Assembly (NCBI GenBank): GCA_013995675.1
Contig: VWRR01000010.1
Coordinates: 62,001-126,000 of the forward strand
Length of the DNA: 64,000 nt
Direction: 5' to 3'
Origin: Cyanidiococcus yangmingshanensis
Lineage: Eukaryota; Rhodophyta; Bangiophyceae; Cyanidiales; Cyanidiaceae
Within the stretch, counting starts at the first letter, position 1. Each line of letters opens with the position of its first letter. The notes below the pieces were generated by a model, which saw only the letters and a list, made by a program, of their open reading frames with translations, was not told where the DNA came from and made no database searches. Below are positions 43,577 through 53,700 of the stretch, in pieces. A program made the translations under genes and the position numbers.

Positions 43577-44461
43577 CTAGGCATTCGTCCATTTCGGGTC
43601 GCGCTTATCGACAAACGCAGTCATCCCCTCTTTCTGATCCTGAGTCGCAAACGTCGCCTGGAATAGCGACCGCTCGTAGAGGATGCCGTTGCGAAGAGAC
43701 ATGTCTTCCGCTGCATTCACCGCTGCTTTGGCCATTTGCACAATAGGCTGCGAGAGCGAAGCAATCTTGCCTGCAGTCTCAAGGGCAGCTGCAACGACCT
43801 TGTCGTTTGCGTGTATGGCCGAGACGAGTCCCCATTCCTCCGCCTCCTTGGCTGAGATTCGTCTTCCGGAGAGGATCATCTCCATCGCTTTGGCTTTACC
43901 GACAGCTCGGAGGAGACGTTGGGTACCACCCCATCCCGGAATCGTTCCGATTTGAACCTCTGGGAGACCAAACTGAGCATCCTCGGACGCGTAAACGATG
44001 TCGCAGGCCATGGCGAGCTCACAGCCGCCACCCAGCGCATAGCCCCGCACCGCAGCGATCACTGGTGAACGCAACGCTAGAAACAAGTCCATAAAAGCAC
44101 CAGCATTTCGACGACGCGTCTGCACAAAACTGCGATTCGCCATTTCCTTGATATCTGCTCCGGCTGCGAAAGCTCGGTCAGTCCCGGTGAGCACAATAGC
44201 ACCGATGGTGCTGTCTCGATCATACTGTTGCAGAGCGTCTGCAAGCTCCATAGTGGTCTCGTCATTAAGGGCATTCAAGGCGGCTGGTCGATGGATGGCC
44301 ACCAACCCGACACTTCCTCGAACTTCCACCTGAAGATTGTTGTAGCTGTTCGAGGCGGCCGAAAAGCGGCGTCCTCCGAGACCCACAAAACGGTGAACGA
44401 TTCGGGATAGCTGTCCAGCAGACGACCGCAAACCAGACTCGAAAACTACAGCAGCGCTCAT
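43577..44461 (-). CDS. ECHS1: Enoyl-CoA hydratase, mitochondrial type
   Basis: The crotonase-fold enzyme hydrates trans-2-enoyl-CoA in beta-oxidation and branched-chain amino acid breakdown. All landmarks are present: AALNALNDETTMELADAL, the oxyanion-hole AFAAGADIKEM, RGYALGGGCELAMACD with the first catalytic Glu, FGLPEVQIGTIPGWGGTQRL with the second, and the C-terminal KEGMTAFVDKRDPKW. The first 38 residues (MSAAVVFESGLRSSAGQL, then Arg-rich) fit a mitochondrial presequence. Length and residues match short-chain enoyl-CoA hydratase closely. The gene is intact and shares a short divergent promoter with the IMPACT gene. Confidence 0.93.
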   Translation of the reverse strand: MSAAVVFESGLRSSAGQLSRIVHRFVGLGGRRFSAASNSYNNLQVEVRGSVGLVAIHRPAALNALNDETTMELADALQQYDRDSTIGAIVLTGTDRAFAAGADIKEMANRSFVQTRRRNAGAFMDLFLALRSPVIAAVRGYALGGGCELAMACDIVYASEDAQFGLPEVQIGTIPGWGGTQRLLRAVGKAKAMEMILSGRRISAKEAEEWGLVSAIHANDKVVAAALETAGKIASLSQPIVQMAKAAVNAAEDMSLRNGILYERSLFQATFATQDQKEGMTAFVDKRDPKWTNA

Positions 44462-44653
44462 ACGATCTGTTTCCCTATAATTAACTTGAGTATGGAGTTA
44501 TCCGACGAGGTATGTTGTGGCTCTGGGGAGACGTCCAGCCACCGCTGTCCGGTCGGGTTGCGTCGCCACGGGTGAGAGGACCGCGGAGCATCGCGAACGA
44601 CCCAAGCCGATGGGGCGGACAACGGTTACCGTTTGCTTTCCCAGAACCTGTTC
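44462..44653. promoter_or_regulatory. Divergent promoter between enoyl-CoA hydratase and IMPACT
   Basis: Only 192 bases lie between the two outward-facing start codons, so the promoters must overlap or share elements. No specific box was recognised. Confidence 0.5.
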
Positions 44654-45703
44654 ATGCGAAATGAATCGCTAGAAGAGGAACTGAATACGTTGAGACTCAT
44701 CTATGGAGCGGAATCGGTTGCTTTCTCGGAAGAGACCGGAAAACTCCGGTTGCACTTACCAAGCCAAACGAACAACCATGACTTGGTGCTGCAGTGTTGC
44801 ATTCGGGCGGGGTATCCAGCCACGGACTCTTTGTCCAAGGCGGACATGGCTTTGGAAGCGTCTTGGCTAGCGGATGATCAAGTGCAGGCTCTTTGGCGAG
44901 CACTTTGTAGGGCAGTAGACCTCGAGGATACGACAACAACGACGGTAGCGCCGAGGGCTCCTGCTGGCACGCTCTGTTCGGTGGCTTCGTGGCTCTACGA
45001 AGCTCGCCAACGCATCCTAGAGGAACGGGACGCCAACCACAAAGAGAGGCAGCAAAGTGAGTCTATTCGATCAACGGATGAAGGGAACATTGCTCGTTTA
45101 AAGGGTTCGTATCGCGCACGGAGTGGACCGTTGCTCAATAGTCTTGCTGATGATCGAACAGAGACACAATCGAGCACCGAGACGACCGTCAAGGCTGTTC
45201 CAGTAACAAGGTCAAATCCGGAACAACAAGCAGGGGTCGATCAAGTACGGTCTCTGTCAGCCTCCATGGAACGCTTGGTACTGGTGTCCGCAGAGCCTTT
45301 CACGGAACGCAAGTCGACGTTTCAGGGGCACGCCGCGATCGTGACATCCTCGCCAGCCGTTGAGCATTGCTTACAAATGCTTCGCGAGAATCGTAAAGGA
45401 CGTCATGCGACACATGTGATGTGGGCCTTTCGAATCGATCTGTCTGAAGGCATCTCGCTTGAGGAATGTGACGATGACGGTGAGCACCGTGCTGGCCGGC
45501 TGCTCCTGGAACTTCTTCGGAAGATGTGCCAAAAGAACGTCTTGGTCTGCGTCAGCCGTTGGTTCGGAGGTGTCCTCCTCCACGAGAGACGATTCTACTG
45601 CATTCAACTGGCTGCGAAACGGGCCCTTGCAGCATTGCAGGCCGCGGACAAAGTAAGTCTCTCAAGGCAAGCCGCTGGTCATGGGTCGTCGGCGCATGCC
45701 TAG
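44654..45703 (+). CDS. IMPACT: IMPACT/YIH1-family protein (RWD + UPF0029)
   Basis: IMPACT and yeast Yih1 bind GCN1 through an RWD domain and restrain GCN2-dependent eIF2alpha phosphorylation. Residues 4-80 form the RWD domain (SLEEELNTLRLIYGAESVAF). A charged linker of about 120 residues follows. Residues 215-335 are the UPF0029 fold: VSAEPFTERKSTFQGHAAIV, GRHATHVMWAFRI, DDDGEHRAGRLLLELL and VLVCVSRWFGGVLLHERRFY. The usual GGR of this family reads AGR here. The first ATG in frame is 44654. A GTAAGT lies in the coding region at 45653-45658, after the conserved domain, so an alternative 3' exon cannot be excluded. Confidence 0.85.
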   Translation: MRNESLEEELNTLRLIYGAESVAFSEETGKLRLHLPSQTNNHDLVLQCCIRAGYPATDSLSKADMALEASWLADDQVQALWRALCRAVDLEDTTTTTVAPRAPAGTLCSVASWLYEARQRILEERDANHKERQQSESIRSTDEGNIARLKGSYRARSGPLLNSLADDRTETQSSTETTVKAVPVTRSNPEQQAGVDQVRSLSASMERLVLVSAEPFTERKSTFQGHAAIVTSSPAVEHCLQMLRENRKGRHATHVMWAFRIDLSEGISLEECDDDGEHRAGRLLLELLRKMCQKNVLVCVSRWFGGVLLHERRFYCIQLAAKRALAALQAADKVSLSRQAAGHGSSAHA

Positions 45704-47353
45704 CTTGGCCCCGTCGGAAAAAGAAACTCAAACTACGGCTTCTATTGGCCACGATGGAACCTAGGGATGCGAGTTGATCCAGTACACGGTGCTTGTCGCA
45801 GCGAGCGAGGATGTAGGGCCGCCCAGAATAGGACTTGATCCCCGTCGAACATGTCGAGATGGGTCCCCAATAAAGCCAGCATGAGCAAGTGTGGAACCGA
45901 TCGCTGCGATACCCATAGTAGCGGCCATCATTTCATCGGCGACATGAACAGCCACGGATTCGCTCTTTAAGACACCCCAGACACAATATACAGCCTCTAT
46001 GGTCATGCAGAGGAAGCAGATCAGATCGAAACACGTCTTGAATGGAGCGCTTTGGTCGTTTCCAAACAGTGCAACGCTAACGTCAGTGTAACGTCCGGGT
46101 CGTGCCTCTACCTAGCCTGCAAGTTCTCTCTGCGTCTACCTGTTCAAGCGTCTCGATCATTGATCGACAACGTCTGGTGTTCGAGCGTCCGAGACACCGA
46201 TGGGGCAACCGCTTGGTCGTCTCTGGCTGCGCTAGTGCTACTTCATGCTATGTTAGCTTGTGTCGAAAACATATCGCGGGTGCGTACCAGTGGCCTGAAG
46301 TAGTACAATGCATACGATGTACGTGATGGCGCTCACCCGTTGTTTGTACAATCGGCGTCAGCATGCCGCAGGGTCACATCGTGCGAGCAAGTTCTGCCAG
46401 ACTCGATTTTCATAGAAACAAAGCTAGCAATTTCTCAGCCATGACGATTATCGCACGGAAAGCGAAGTTGGTGTACGTTCGGATCAGTCTCGCGAAATCC
46501 AAACGGAGCCAGGACGCTCAGCGTTGTGGAATGGCAGTCCCTTGGGCTGGTGAACACTGAAACCCGATCCCATAAACCCTCCATAGGTGATCTTCTGGTA
46601 CGTGTACCAACAAAGCAGGACTTTTGCTTGTTCGCGAAAGGAAGCAAGCACTGCTGATACGTCCTCGCAGATACCCCAAGTAGCCGAGTATCGCTCATGT
46701 CGCTCGCTGAAAAGGAGCGGCTCGAGGATACGAACTGTTCGAAATGATCCGCCTGATGATACCTTGCACTCGAAGACATAGATTCTGTTAGCATCAACCC
46801 TTAAGACTGGGCGCTGTGGTGGATGACGCACGTCGCTGACCAGCACAAGACGCAAACGAGATCATTCGATAGGGCTTTGGCAGCGTTCCCGCCTCGTTCC
46901 GATTGAGTTCGTATCGTTGTGATCGGTCGGTTTCCTCGTTTGACGTTTCGGGTCGTGCCCTTTCCAATTCATCGAGAATGGCTTCGATTGACCGTGAAAA
47001 AATGGACTTGTGGTTCAATCAAGGAAGCAAGTCCAGTTGCAATAGTGAATTCCAAGGAAAACGAATGCCGCAGGTCGGTGAGCGGTTGCAACCAGCGTCC
47101 TCGGGGGGGTCTGTCCTACCACGGGAGAACCGAACAATCAAAAACGCACTCAATTACGTTGCCCCGGTGTCGCTGCATTATTGGAGGCGGACTTGTTGTG
47201 ATCATCGACCTCAGCGTGATCGAACTTGTGCGAAAGCGAACTGGTCAAGACAGAGCCGGCTTTGTCGTGGGTCGCGAGCGACGTGGCGAGCCAGCCTCGA
47301 ACTGCCTCGCGACGGAACCGAGGCCCGCGTCAGAGGAGTTCCTGAAGAGACTG
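45704..47353. other. Long intergenic region with one protein-like minus-strand stretch
   Basis: About 1.65 kb lies between the IMPACT and glycerate kinase genes. On the minus strand 46855-46484 encodes 123 residues that look protein-like (RIYVFECKVSSGGSFRTVRI, then VLLCWYTYQKITYGGF). It opens at a TTG with an in-frame stop just upstream, so if real it is an exon or a broken gene. The glycerate kinase frame is open from 46919, but its first 145 codons lack an ATG and family resemblance. Confidence 0.35.
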
Positions 47354-48416
47354 ATGCAGAGTCTGACGACTTCAAGCGCCTCGTTGTTGCGCTTTATAGA
47401 AAGCGGGCCGCTCGCCGGGGTCACCCCAGCACCTGTATCGCCCAGCCGCCTACGCTCTCGTTGGCGAGCCTGGGGCGACTTTCTCTTCAAGGAACTGGCT
47501 TTGGACGGAACGCAGGAGACAAGTCGTGTTCGGGTCTATCATTTCTATCTACCTATTTTCGCCTGGTGTCTGGATGTTGTGAATCGGCTGCAGCGAGAAC
47601 CGCGAAGGAAGCACCATGGCGTTATTATCGGCAGTGCAATGTCCGCAGGGCGGTGGCAAGACTACGTTGACCACAGCGCTGCAGAAGCTCTTTACGCTCG
47701 AACGACTTGAGTGTGTTTCGCTGAGCATTGATGATTTTTATCTCACCCGCAGGGAGCAGGAAGCGCTCGCGAGAGCCTTTCCCGAAAATCCTCTACTAGA
47801 GTCACGCGGCAATCCTGGCACGCACGACATCTCTCTGGCGTTGCAGACTCTAGACCAGCTGGTTACCGCACCGCGTACCAAGGAGGAATCAACGATAGCG
47901 GTTCCGCGTTACGACAAGTCGGCCTATCAAGGACGAGGTGATCGTGCATCGCCTGAGAGCTGGCAAAGCTACGAAAGACCCGTTGATGTAGTCTTCTTAG
48001 AGGGATGGTGTCTCGGATTTCGACCCCTCGAGCTCCACCATCGATCCGTAGAGATGGATCCGGTGTCGCTGCGAAATCTCATGCAGGTAGATCGATTCCT
48101 CGCTCAGGATTTCTGTCGTCTGTATCCGCTTTTAGATGCGTTTATTGTGATCGCTTTGGACGGCCCAAACTTGGCAGAGTCGCTGCAGACCGTTTATCAA
48201 TGGCGCCTGGAGGCAGAGCAGCAGATGCGAGCAGCCGGACGACCTGCCATGACCGATGAACAAGTCTATGCTTTCGTGGACAAGTTCATGCCTGCATATC
48301 GGGCGTACTTGAGTGATCTGTACTGGAGCCCCCCGCTGACCGGTGATGCGTCTCGTGAGCTCCGAGTCGGTATTGATCGTACCCGAGCGCCGACTCGACG
48401 ATTTCCATGGTCCTAG
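47354..48416 (+). CDS. GLYK: D-glycerate 3-kinase, frame-split
   Basis: GLYK makes 3-phosphoglycerate from glycerate, the last photorespiratory step, normally in the plastid. The N-terminal part matches plant GLYK: SLLRFIESGPLAGVTPAPVS, then YHFYLPIFAWCLDVV. The P-loop PQGGGKTTLTTAL, then LSIDDFYLTRREQEALA, SRGNPGTHDISLALQTLDQL, VPRYDKSAYQGRGDRASPES, VVFLEGWCLGF and QWRLEAEQQMRAAGRPAMTD follow. The frame changes just before the P-loop: omitting one base near 47639 joins HHGVIIGSA to CPQGGGKTT, close to the family sequence ISAPQGCGKTT. The open frame reaches back to 46919 without an ATG, so 47354 is the first in-frame ATG and also the start of family similarity. A transit peptide could lie upstream in another frame or exon. 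Confidence 0.85.
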
Positions 48417-49633
48417 CTGCATCTTTGATGTTGTTTTTGCGGATGGCTGTTGCCTTGGCAGAGCATTGATTTGACCAGAACACAGCGCTGGATGAATTGT
48501 CGAGCTCGCGCTGCGAATCTAGCGCAAGTATGATCGTAAGCGGTCGCGTTCGTCGCCCGTCCTAGTGCAACTCATGCTTCCAGTACTCGGAACGAGGAAT
48601 TGGTTTGATCGATCCTGCAACGGAGACGCAAAACGTGCAATCCCAGCGCCGTGCATTCAATACCGAGCGCGTTGGCTGGAAAAAGAACGTGGTGAATCGG
48701 TTCTTGGCTTGACAATGCGTCCTTGGCTGATCAGAGACAGACCATGGGAAGCGGGCTCGTCCCTAAACGATGACGCTGGTGCGTTCGACCACATGAATAT
48801 GTTTTTCCAGCGCATAGCGGGTTTCGACCAGCGGATGGAGGTGTTTCTCGTCTGCTTGGAAGCGCCTCATCTGCTGTCCATAAGAGACGATCATCGCGAC
48901 CAAGTTCGACGGATCTGCTCGAGGCGAAGTCAACACGGGTGTGCAATAAACAGCATACAAACCTGGTACTCTATGCGAACTGGAGACTCTGGCCCAACCA
49001 GGACACCCAGGTCGGGCGAATAACCGCCATCGTAGGATGAATGGCGAGCGGTCGTGCAATCCCAAGCGGATCGACCACGCTGTTCTATCATTTGCGGAGG
49101 ACGTGTACGCTGCAACGCCGGGCGATGAACGTTACTGTGAATTTCAGCGCCCGCCTCAGATGATCCGAAGCATACACAGCCATGCGATGCGAGAACGTCT
49201 ATGAAGCGACATCCGCGAGGCATGCGGTGAAAACAGGCATCCATCGTTTTTATAGCTTCTGGCGCTTTCATACAGACTGCCTTGCTTTGCGTTCAGTCCA
49301 GCACATCAGTCAATATCGACGCAATCGTGCGTTTGCGTTCCAGAGACAATCAGGATCGATCAAGCCAATGATCGGTTCTCAGTCCATCCATTCGTTCAAA
49401 TACTACAAAAGGTTAGTATTCATGTTCAAGAGCACAGCGAAGCATCATACCGACCCAGCCGCCTCGGCATTGGAGCCGTCGCGATCTTGAGGATTGTGAA
49501 AAACCCCAAGATCGTAACGGCCCATCTTCATGCGTGAGGGTGACGGGGCCTTTTGAACCCGTCCGATGCACAAGCATCCAGTGTGGGTCAGCGATTCCCT
49601 TTGACTCTATCACCATGGCACCATAATGGGGAG
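48417..49633. other. Intergenic region with an orphan intron 3' end
   Basis: No gene was assigned in these 1.2 kb. On the minus strand a perfect TACTAAC (49418-49412) is followed by CTTTTGTAG, ending at 49403, the same signals as in the MPP-alpha intron. Upstream of it a 27-codon frame from an ATG at 49531 (MKMGRYDLGVFHNPQDRDGS...) ends before a GTATGA near 49450, but the intron would then be only about 48 nt. A minus-strand ORF at 48763-49065 is mildly protein-like (NLVAMIVSYGQQMRRFQADE). Confidence 0.35.
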
Positions 49634-49988
49634 CACACCGCCAGAGTAAGCCCCATTCTGTTCACGAGCCGTCTTCAACGAGAGAAGCGCGCACTCGCTC
49701 GTTCCATAGCTGCTCTGATGCAGCGCCCAGCAGGCCAGACAGACCTGGTGCAAGCACCGCGGCTCGGCCGCTGACAAAAACGCTGCCTCCTCGACAAGCG
49801 ACGTTCTGCAGCACGCAGCATCCTGGACCTGACTGTGACGTCAGACATCGCAGTTAAGTCACAGAACGAGCGTGCTCAGAGACGCCCCGCTTCCACTTAC
49901 CACGGAAACTCTCTGACCCAGTGTCCGGGGACTTTCACCCAGAGCCAAGCGCGGCCTCGGCAGGACGAACCCGCTCACCGGCAGCGTG
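49634..49988 (-). ncRNA. RMRP: RNase MRP RNA
   Basis: RNase MRP RNA is the RNA core of the nucleolar enzyme that cuts pre-rRNA. On the minus strand the CR-I region GGGTGAAAGTCCCCGGAC (49940-49923) is nearly identical to the human MRP sequence. It is followed, as in MRP but not P RNA, by the CAGAGAG motif (GARAR type, 49915-49909). The CR-V region ACAGAATGGGGCTTAC lies at 49661-49646. CR-I and CR-V form the P4 helix: AAG-U-CCCC pairs with GGGG-CUU, keeping the universal bulged U. The outermost strands CACGCTGCCGG (49988-49978) and CTGGCGGTGTG (49644-49634) pair over 11 positions with three or four G-U pairs, giving a P1 helix and the ends used here. At about 355 nt it fits known MRP RNAs. Exact termini are inferred. 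Confidence 0.85.
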
Positions 49989-50739
49989 GTCACCAAACCG
50001 CACCAAGGCTGTTCAGTGACCGTATGTAACGCTCTGTTACCAAGGAACGCTTAGCAGAGTCTCCCCAACAAGGCGCCATGAGCCGCAACGACTTGGAACA
50101 CTTACTATTCCCACGAGGAAACCTATCGATGCTACGCTAAACAACTCCTAGTACAGCCCATTTCTCCAACGTATCACCAGCATTTCTACCTTCGTACACG
50201 AAATTAAACTAGGTAACCTCCTTCAAGGCACCGAAACAGTTGTCATTGTTGGTTGATCGCGGCATAGACGTCCTTGACGCGCTCCGACACCCAAGGGTGC
50301 GGCTAAGCGCGCGAGCTTGCCCAGCGGCGTCGAGCGATGGATTGTCGGTCGGCGACGGCTCGGCATCGAGGATGGGCCAGTTGTCCCAAGAAAGATAGGT
50401 TTCATAGATAATATCGATCGCCAAGGCACACGGACGCGAGGAGGAACGACAGAACCGAAAGGTTCTCAAATTGATGAGCAAAACGATGATCACCAGACTC
50501 GTTGAAGGCAGGAAGCGGTTCTCGATCGTCCACTTGAATGAACAGCGATACGTAGACTCCAAACGACGAATGAGGGCGTCGAAGCGTCCGCCGTTGGCTG
50601 CCGAAACAACCCAGTACCAATCTTGTCCATAAAAATTTAGTATGTTCTAAGATGATCCAGCACCAGGAGGGTCGACTTTTCGTGACCGATTGAATCACGT
50701 GACATCCTCATTTTTGAAACGCCGCGCCAATCGGCGACG
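49989..50739. other. Divergent intergenic region
   Basis: These 751 bases lie between the MRP RNA 5' end and the MAD3-like start. Minus-strand ORFs (50209-50562, 50402-50698) show a mildly protein-like stretch ending HPWVSERVKDVYAAINQQ in a third frame, but no consistent gene could be built. Confidence 0.3.
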
Positions 50740-53700
50740 ATGCGTTCGAGACAGCGGGCGCGCTCGGCTCGGGCCAACACCTTGGTTCGCAGCGGCTCGT
50801 ACACTCGAAAGCGAATGCAGCCAACTTGGGAACTCGTCAAGGAGAATGTACAACCTTTGAAAAGTGGACGCTCTATGGAAAGACTTGAGTCAGTCTTGAG
50901 TGGATCTCTTGAGGGCCAACGGTGGAGCGACGGTAACTCGGAGGCGCCTCGTGCTGGGGCGCCAGGTCGGCCGCGCGCTGCATTGTCGAGCTCGTCACCA
51001 AACAAGGTCTGTAATCAGCGCGGTACTTCCATCGACGAGACCTGCTCCCGAGAGGTAAGCCGTTCATTGGGTTCTTCTCATCTGGAAAGTACGCACAAGT
51101 TTGAGAGCGGACGTAGCGCAACCACTCGAGCGGCTCCGACGATCGCTTTGGACGGGTCGCATGCTCAGTCCAGCGCCCCTGCCACATCATCCAAGACTGC
51201 TATTCAAGCCACGATCGATTGGTGGGAAGAGCGAATCGCACGTGCTGTGGAGGAAGTACCAACCGATCCTCTGGGCGTCTGGATAGCATACATCCGCTGG
51301 CGACAGGAGGCGTTTCCAAGTGGCGGCTTGCGAGCGCAACTCTCTGGCCTCATGGATCGGGCGTTGCGAAGCTTTGTGCAGGCCGAAGCGAGCCCCCTGA
51401 TGGAGCGTTACGTCGAGCAATACCGGAATGATCCGCGCTACGTACGTCTCTGGGTACAGTACGCAGACATGTGTCCGGACCCAACCGAGATCTTTCTGTA
51501 CATGCGAGCGCAGGATATCGCTCAGGGTTTGGCCCTTTTTTATGAGGCTTTCGCTTCCGTTCTTGAAGCGAAACATCAGTTCGCGATGGCTGATCGCTGT
51601 TACGCTGAAGGTATTGAACGCGGGGCGATTCCCTTAAGCCGCCTTGCTCGACGACACGAAGAATTCCAGGCTCGAATGATCCGCCGACTAGAGCGACAGC
51701 AACGAACTCAAAATCGGTCTGAGTCACAACGAAGCGAATATTCCAGTGGACGCGAGGCGACTCGTGCCCAAGCAACGCCACAGAGTGGCATGCGTCAGCA
51801 AAGCCAAGGAGAACAAGCCGATCCGCTCGCGCTTGGCGTTCGACCCGCGCTCGCGACGATTCGGGACAGTAGTGCTCCGCAACGAGCCACACAGGAAACA
51901 AATCGCAGAATCTCAGGTCTAGAGAGAACATCGGGCCAATTACGTTCCAGTGATCTCTCCACGGCACGAGAGATGACCCCGGGGCATTTCGAAGAGAATA
52001 GGCCTCCGATGCATCGAGCGCATGATCGCCTCTCTGCTCAGCAGCATCGTTCTGGCTTTACGGTTCATGCGGAAGATACGGTTCATTCAGAGCTGCTTGC
52101 CGATGCTTCAGCCGCAGTTTTGCCAGTGAAGCCCCATGAAAGTGGATTCTCTGCATCAGCGCTTCGGTTTCCAACCATGATCGAGGAACGGCATGAGAAT
52201 CGTGGACGCATCCAACCGTGGAATCAAGTTCGTCTGCCTCAAGATGATGGAACCCGAGTGTGTCGCCAACGCCCACTTGTTGGTGCGCTGCCCGACCCGC
52301 ACCGGGTCCGCTCTCTCCCATTCGAGGTCTATGTCGAGGAAGAACGTGATGCTGGAGAGGATCAAGTGCCGAACTCGGAGCTCGCCCGCTTGCCTGCTCT
52401 CGAGGATGCTCGCAATTTTTCGACGTGTTCGCCCGCGTTGCCCTCACTAGGCAGCACGGAGCAACGGCACTCGGTCGTTACTGATGATCATGGCGTGATA
52501 AGCTGCCCGCGGAGGCCGCGTAGCACCACTGCTGCAGGTGATCAGGTAGAGCAGCCCCAGTCTGCTGGCCATGGCGCTGATGCTCTGACCAAACGACCCG
52601 AATCGCTCGGTTTGGGGAGCAGACAAACAAATCTGGATACCTGTCAGAATGAGCCCCCGTTTCAAGACAATCTTCCAGAGACGCCGTGCTCGTCGTCCTC
52701 CTCCAAGTCGCCTGGACCAATGGAACTTGGTTCAGCTGAGCGGCAAGCCCATGCGGTGTCCCCAACTGTTCATACCCGGCTGGCGCTGGCAGATATCGAG
52801 TCCATGTTTAATTCGCCCATGCCTTTTGAAAGGGAGACGGAATCGACACCAGAGACATCATCTCAACGCGGTGCTCTTGTGCGAAGCGCTACGACTCGTG
52901 ATGCCCATCTGCCGGGTGACGAACCTGAACAGGCGACGGATGCAGTGAGCCCGTCTGTCCTGCGTAAGCGTGTTGCCAAATCACCGATAGGAACCCAGTC
53001 CTCAACGTCATCGGATTCAAGTTGGTCGTCGGTCGATGAGGCGCTCTCCGACAAGGAGAACTGTGCAAATGGACGAACTCGGTCGGAGGCTGCTCTTTTA
53101 CAGCCGCCTCAGAGGCCTACAGATTCAGCCGCAGCTGTATTGGCTGAAAGGCCGCAGAGTCCGCTCAAAGAGTCTGACTATATCATTGTCGACGAGTGCG
53201 CGGAATACGAAGAGGGTGTGCAGGTCGAAAGCCAAGCAGATAGCGGACAATGCGCCGGAAACACAGATACATCGACGGCGAGCGGCATAGCGAAAGCGCT
53301 TGTGGGCACGGTTTTTCCGTCAGTAGAGACGCCCCTGAGGATTGCCGAGGAAGGCTGTGACTCCAGAACAGCTCGGGTCGACGGGCCAGCCCCAGCACAA
53401 GAACTTGATTCGTCTTCGCGGATGACCATGTGGACGAATGGAGGCAAAAGCGTGCGAGCTCCGCAGCAGGCCGAGAAAAGTCCCCCCATTTGTTCCGAGA
53501 CTTGTTCAGAGGCGCTACCTTGCCATTCGGTTTCTCAACGTGAAGAGGCGTTTGCGTCTCGGGGCTTGTCTGCGAGCCCAGATCATTCCAGTGTACTCCA
53601 TTCGAGCGGCATGTCGACGGCGAGCACCCGTGCAGCGACTGCGACTGCCGATACTGGGCATGACGCGTCGTCTGCCGAGCGAGTGAGACCATCCATGGAG

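Noticed and set aside
48763-49065. 100-codon minus-strand ORF with a mildly helical C-terminal half
   Set aside because: Not identifiable, and not connected by a plausible splice to the upstream acceptor at 49403.
49634-49988. RNase P RNA instead of RNase MRP RNA
   Set aside because: CR-I and CR-V are shared by both, but the GAGAG motif and the GGAC...GGG-CAGAGAG context right after CR-I are those of MRP.
50209-50698. Minus-strand stretch resembling a GST C-terminal helix (LGKLARLA, HPWVSERVKDVYAAINQQ)
   Set aside because: It needs two or more frame changes within 60 bases, and the spacing does not fit a GST domain, so no gene was called.
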